Assembly (NCBI GenBank): GCA_018829455.1
Contig: JAHJUB010000147.1
Location: forward strand, 1-13,964
Direction: 5' to 3'
Source of the DNA: Candidatus Omnitrophota bacterium
GTDB taxonomy: Bacteria > Ratteibacteria > UBA8468 > MWAK01
DNA: 13,964 nucleotides
Part shown: piece by piece, positions 13,946 to 13,964 of the stretch
How positions within the stretch are numbered: position 1 is the stretch's first letter
Layout: every line of letters begins with the position of its first letter
Notes under the pieces: model-generated
Seen by the model: only the letters and a program-made list of their open reading frames with translations
The model's database searches: none
Told to the model about the DNA's origin: nothing
Made by a program: the position numbers and the translations under genes

Positions 13946-13964
13946 GAATTTGAATCCCCCTCAA

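Overview
The window looks like a piece of chromosome from an uncultivated bacterium of about half G+C. It carries bacterial housekeeping genes (a two-subunit-type glycyl-tRNA synthetase beta chain, serine hydroxymethyltransferase, Mfd, tRNA-Ala), bacterial TATAAT promoters, and many short palindromic repeats of REP type. Nothing fixes the phylum. The repeat family at 7059 and the GH78 gene would suit many metagenome-derived candidate phyla, but that is an impression and not a placement.

Layout. (1) 1-3735 is an accessory island: the first 33 codons of a transposase-like gene cut short, a relic of the glyS 5' end with its promoter, a cytosolic GH78 alpha-L-rhamnosidase-like enzyme, and a two-gene toxin-antitoxin-like pair (DUF6922-like protein plus AbiEii-type nucleotidyltransferase). 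The relic at 140-225 matches the true glyS start at 3736-3824, so about 3.5 kb of cargo lies between two direct copies of the same sequence. (2) 3715-10168 is a plus-strand core run, glyS-glyA-mfd. glyS and glyA are separated by 2 bases and both concern glycine. (3) 10154-10740 holds a tRNA-Ala(CGC) gene behind its own promoter and half a REP element, then an internally deleted RAYT (REP-associated tyrosine transposase) gene bracketed by two inverted 25-base REP hairpins. (4) 10747-13945 is a minus-strand operon: a CNNM/CBS/CorC transporter and an unrecognised 634-residue membrane protein that overlaps it by 14 bases.

The main surprises are these. The glyS 5' end is duplicated around the cargo. 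A REP-like palindrome lies in frame inside mfd, whose two ends also abut repeats and whose C-terminal domain is short. The RAYT remnant lacks its HUH region but keeps its REP borders. Translation-start signals also differ: cargo genes have Shine-Dalgarno sequences, while the core genes have none or have a -10 box so close to the ATG that their transcripts should be leaderless. I found no wholly new defence or mobile system. The least explained gene is the 634-residue membrane protein coupled to the CNNM transporter.
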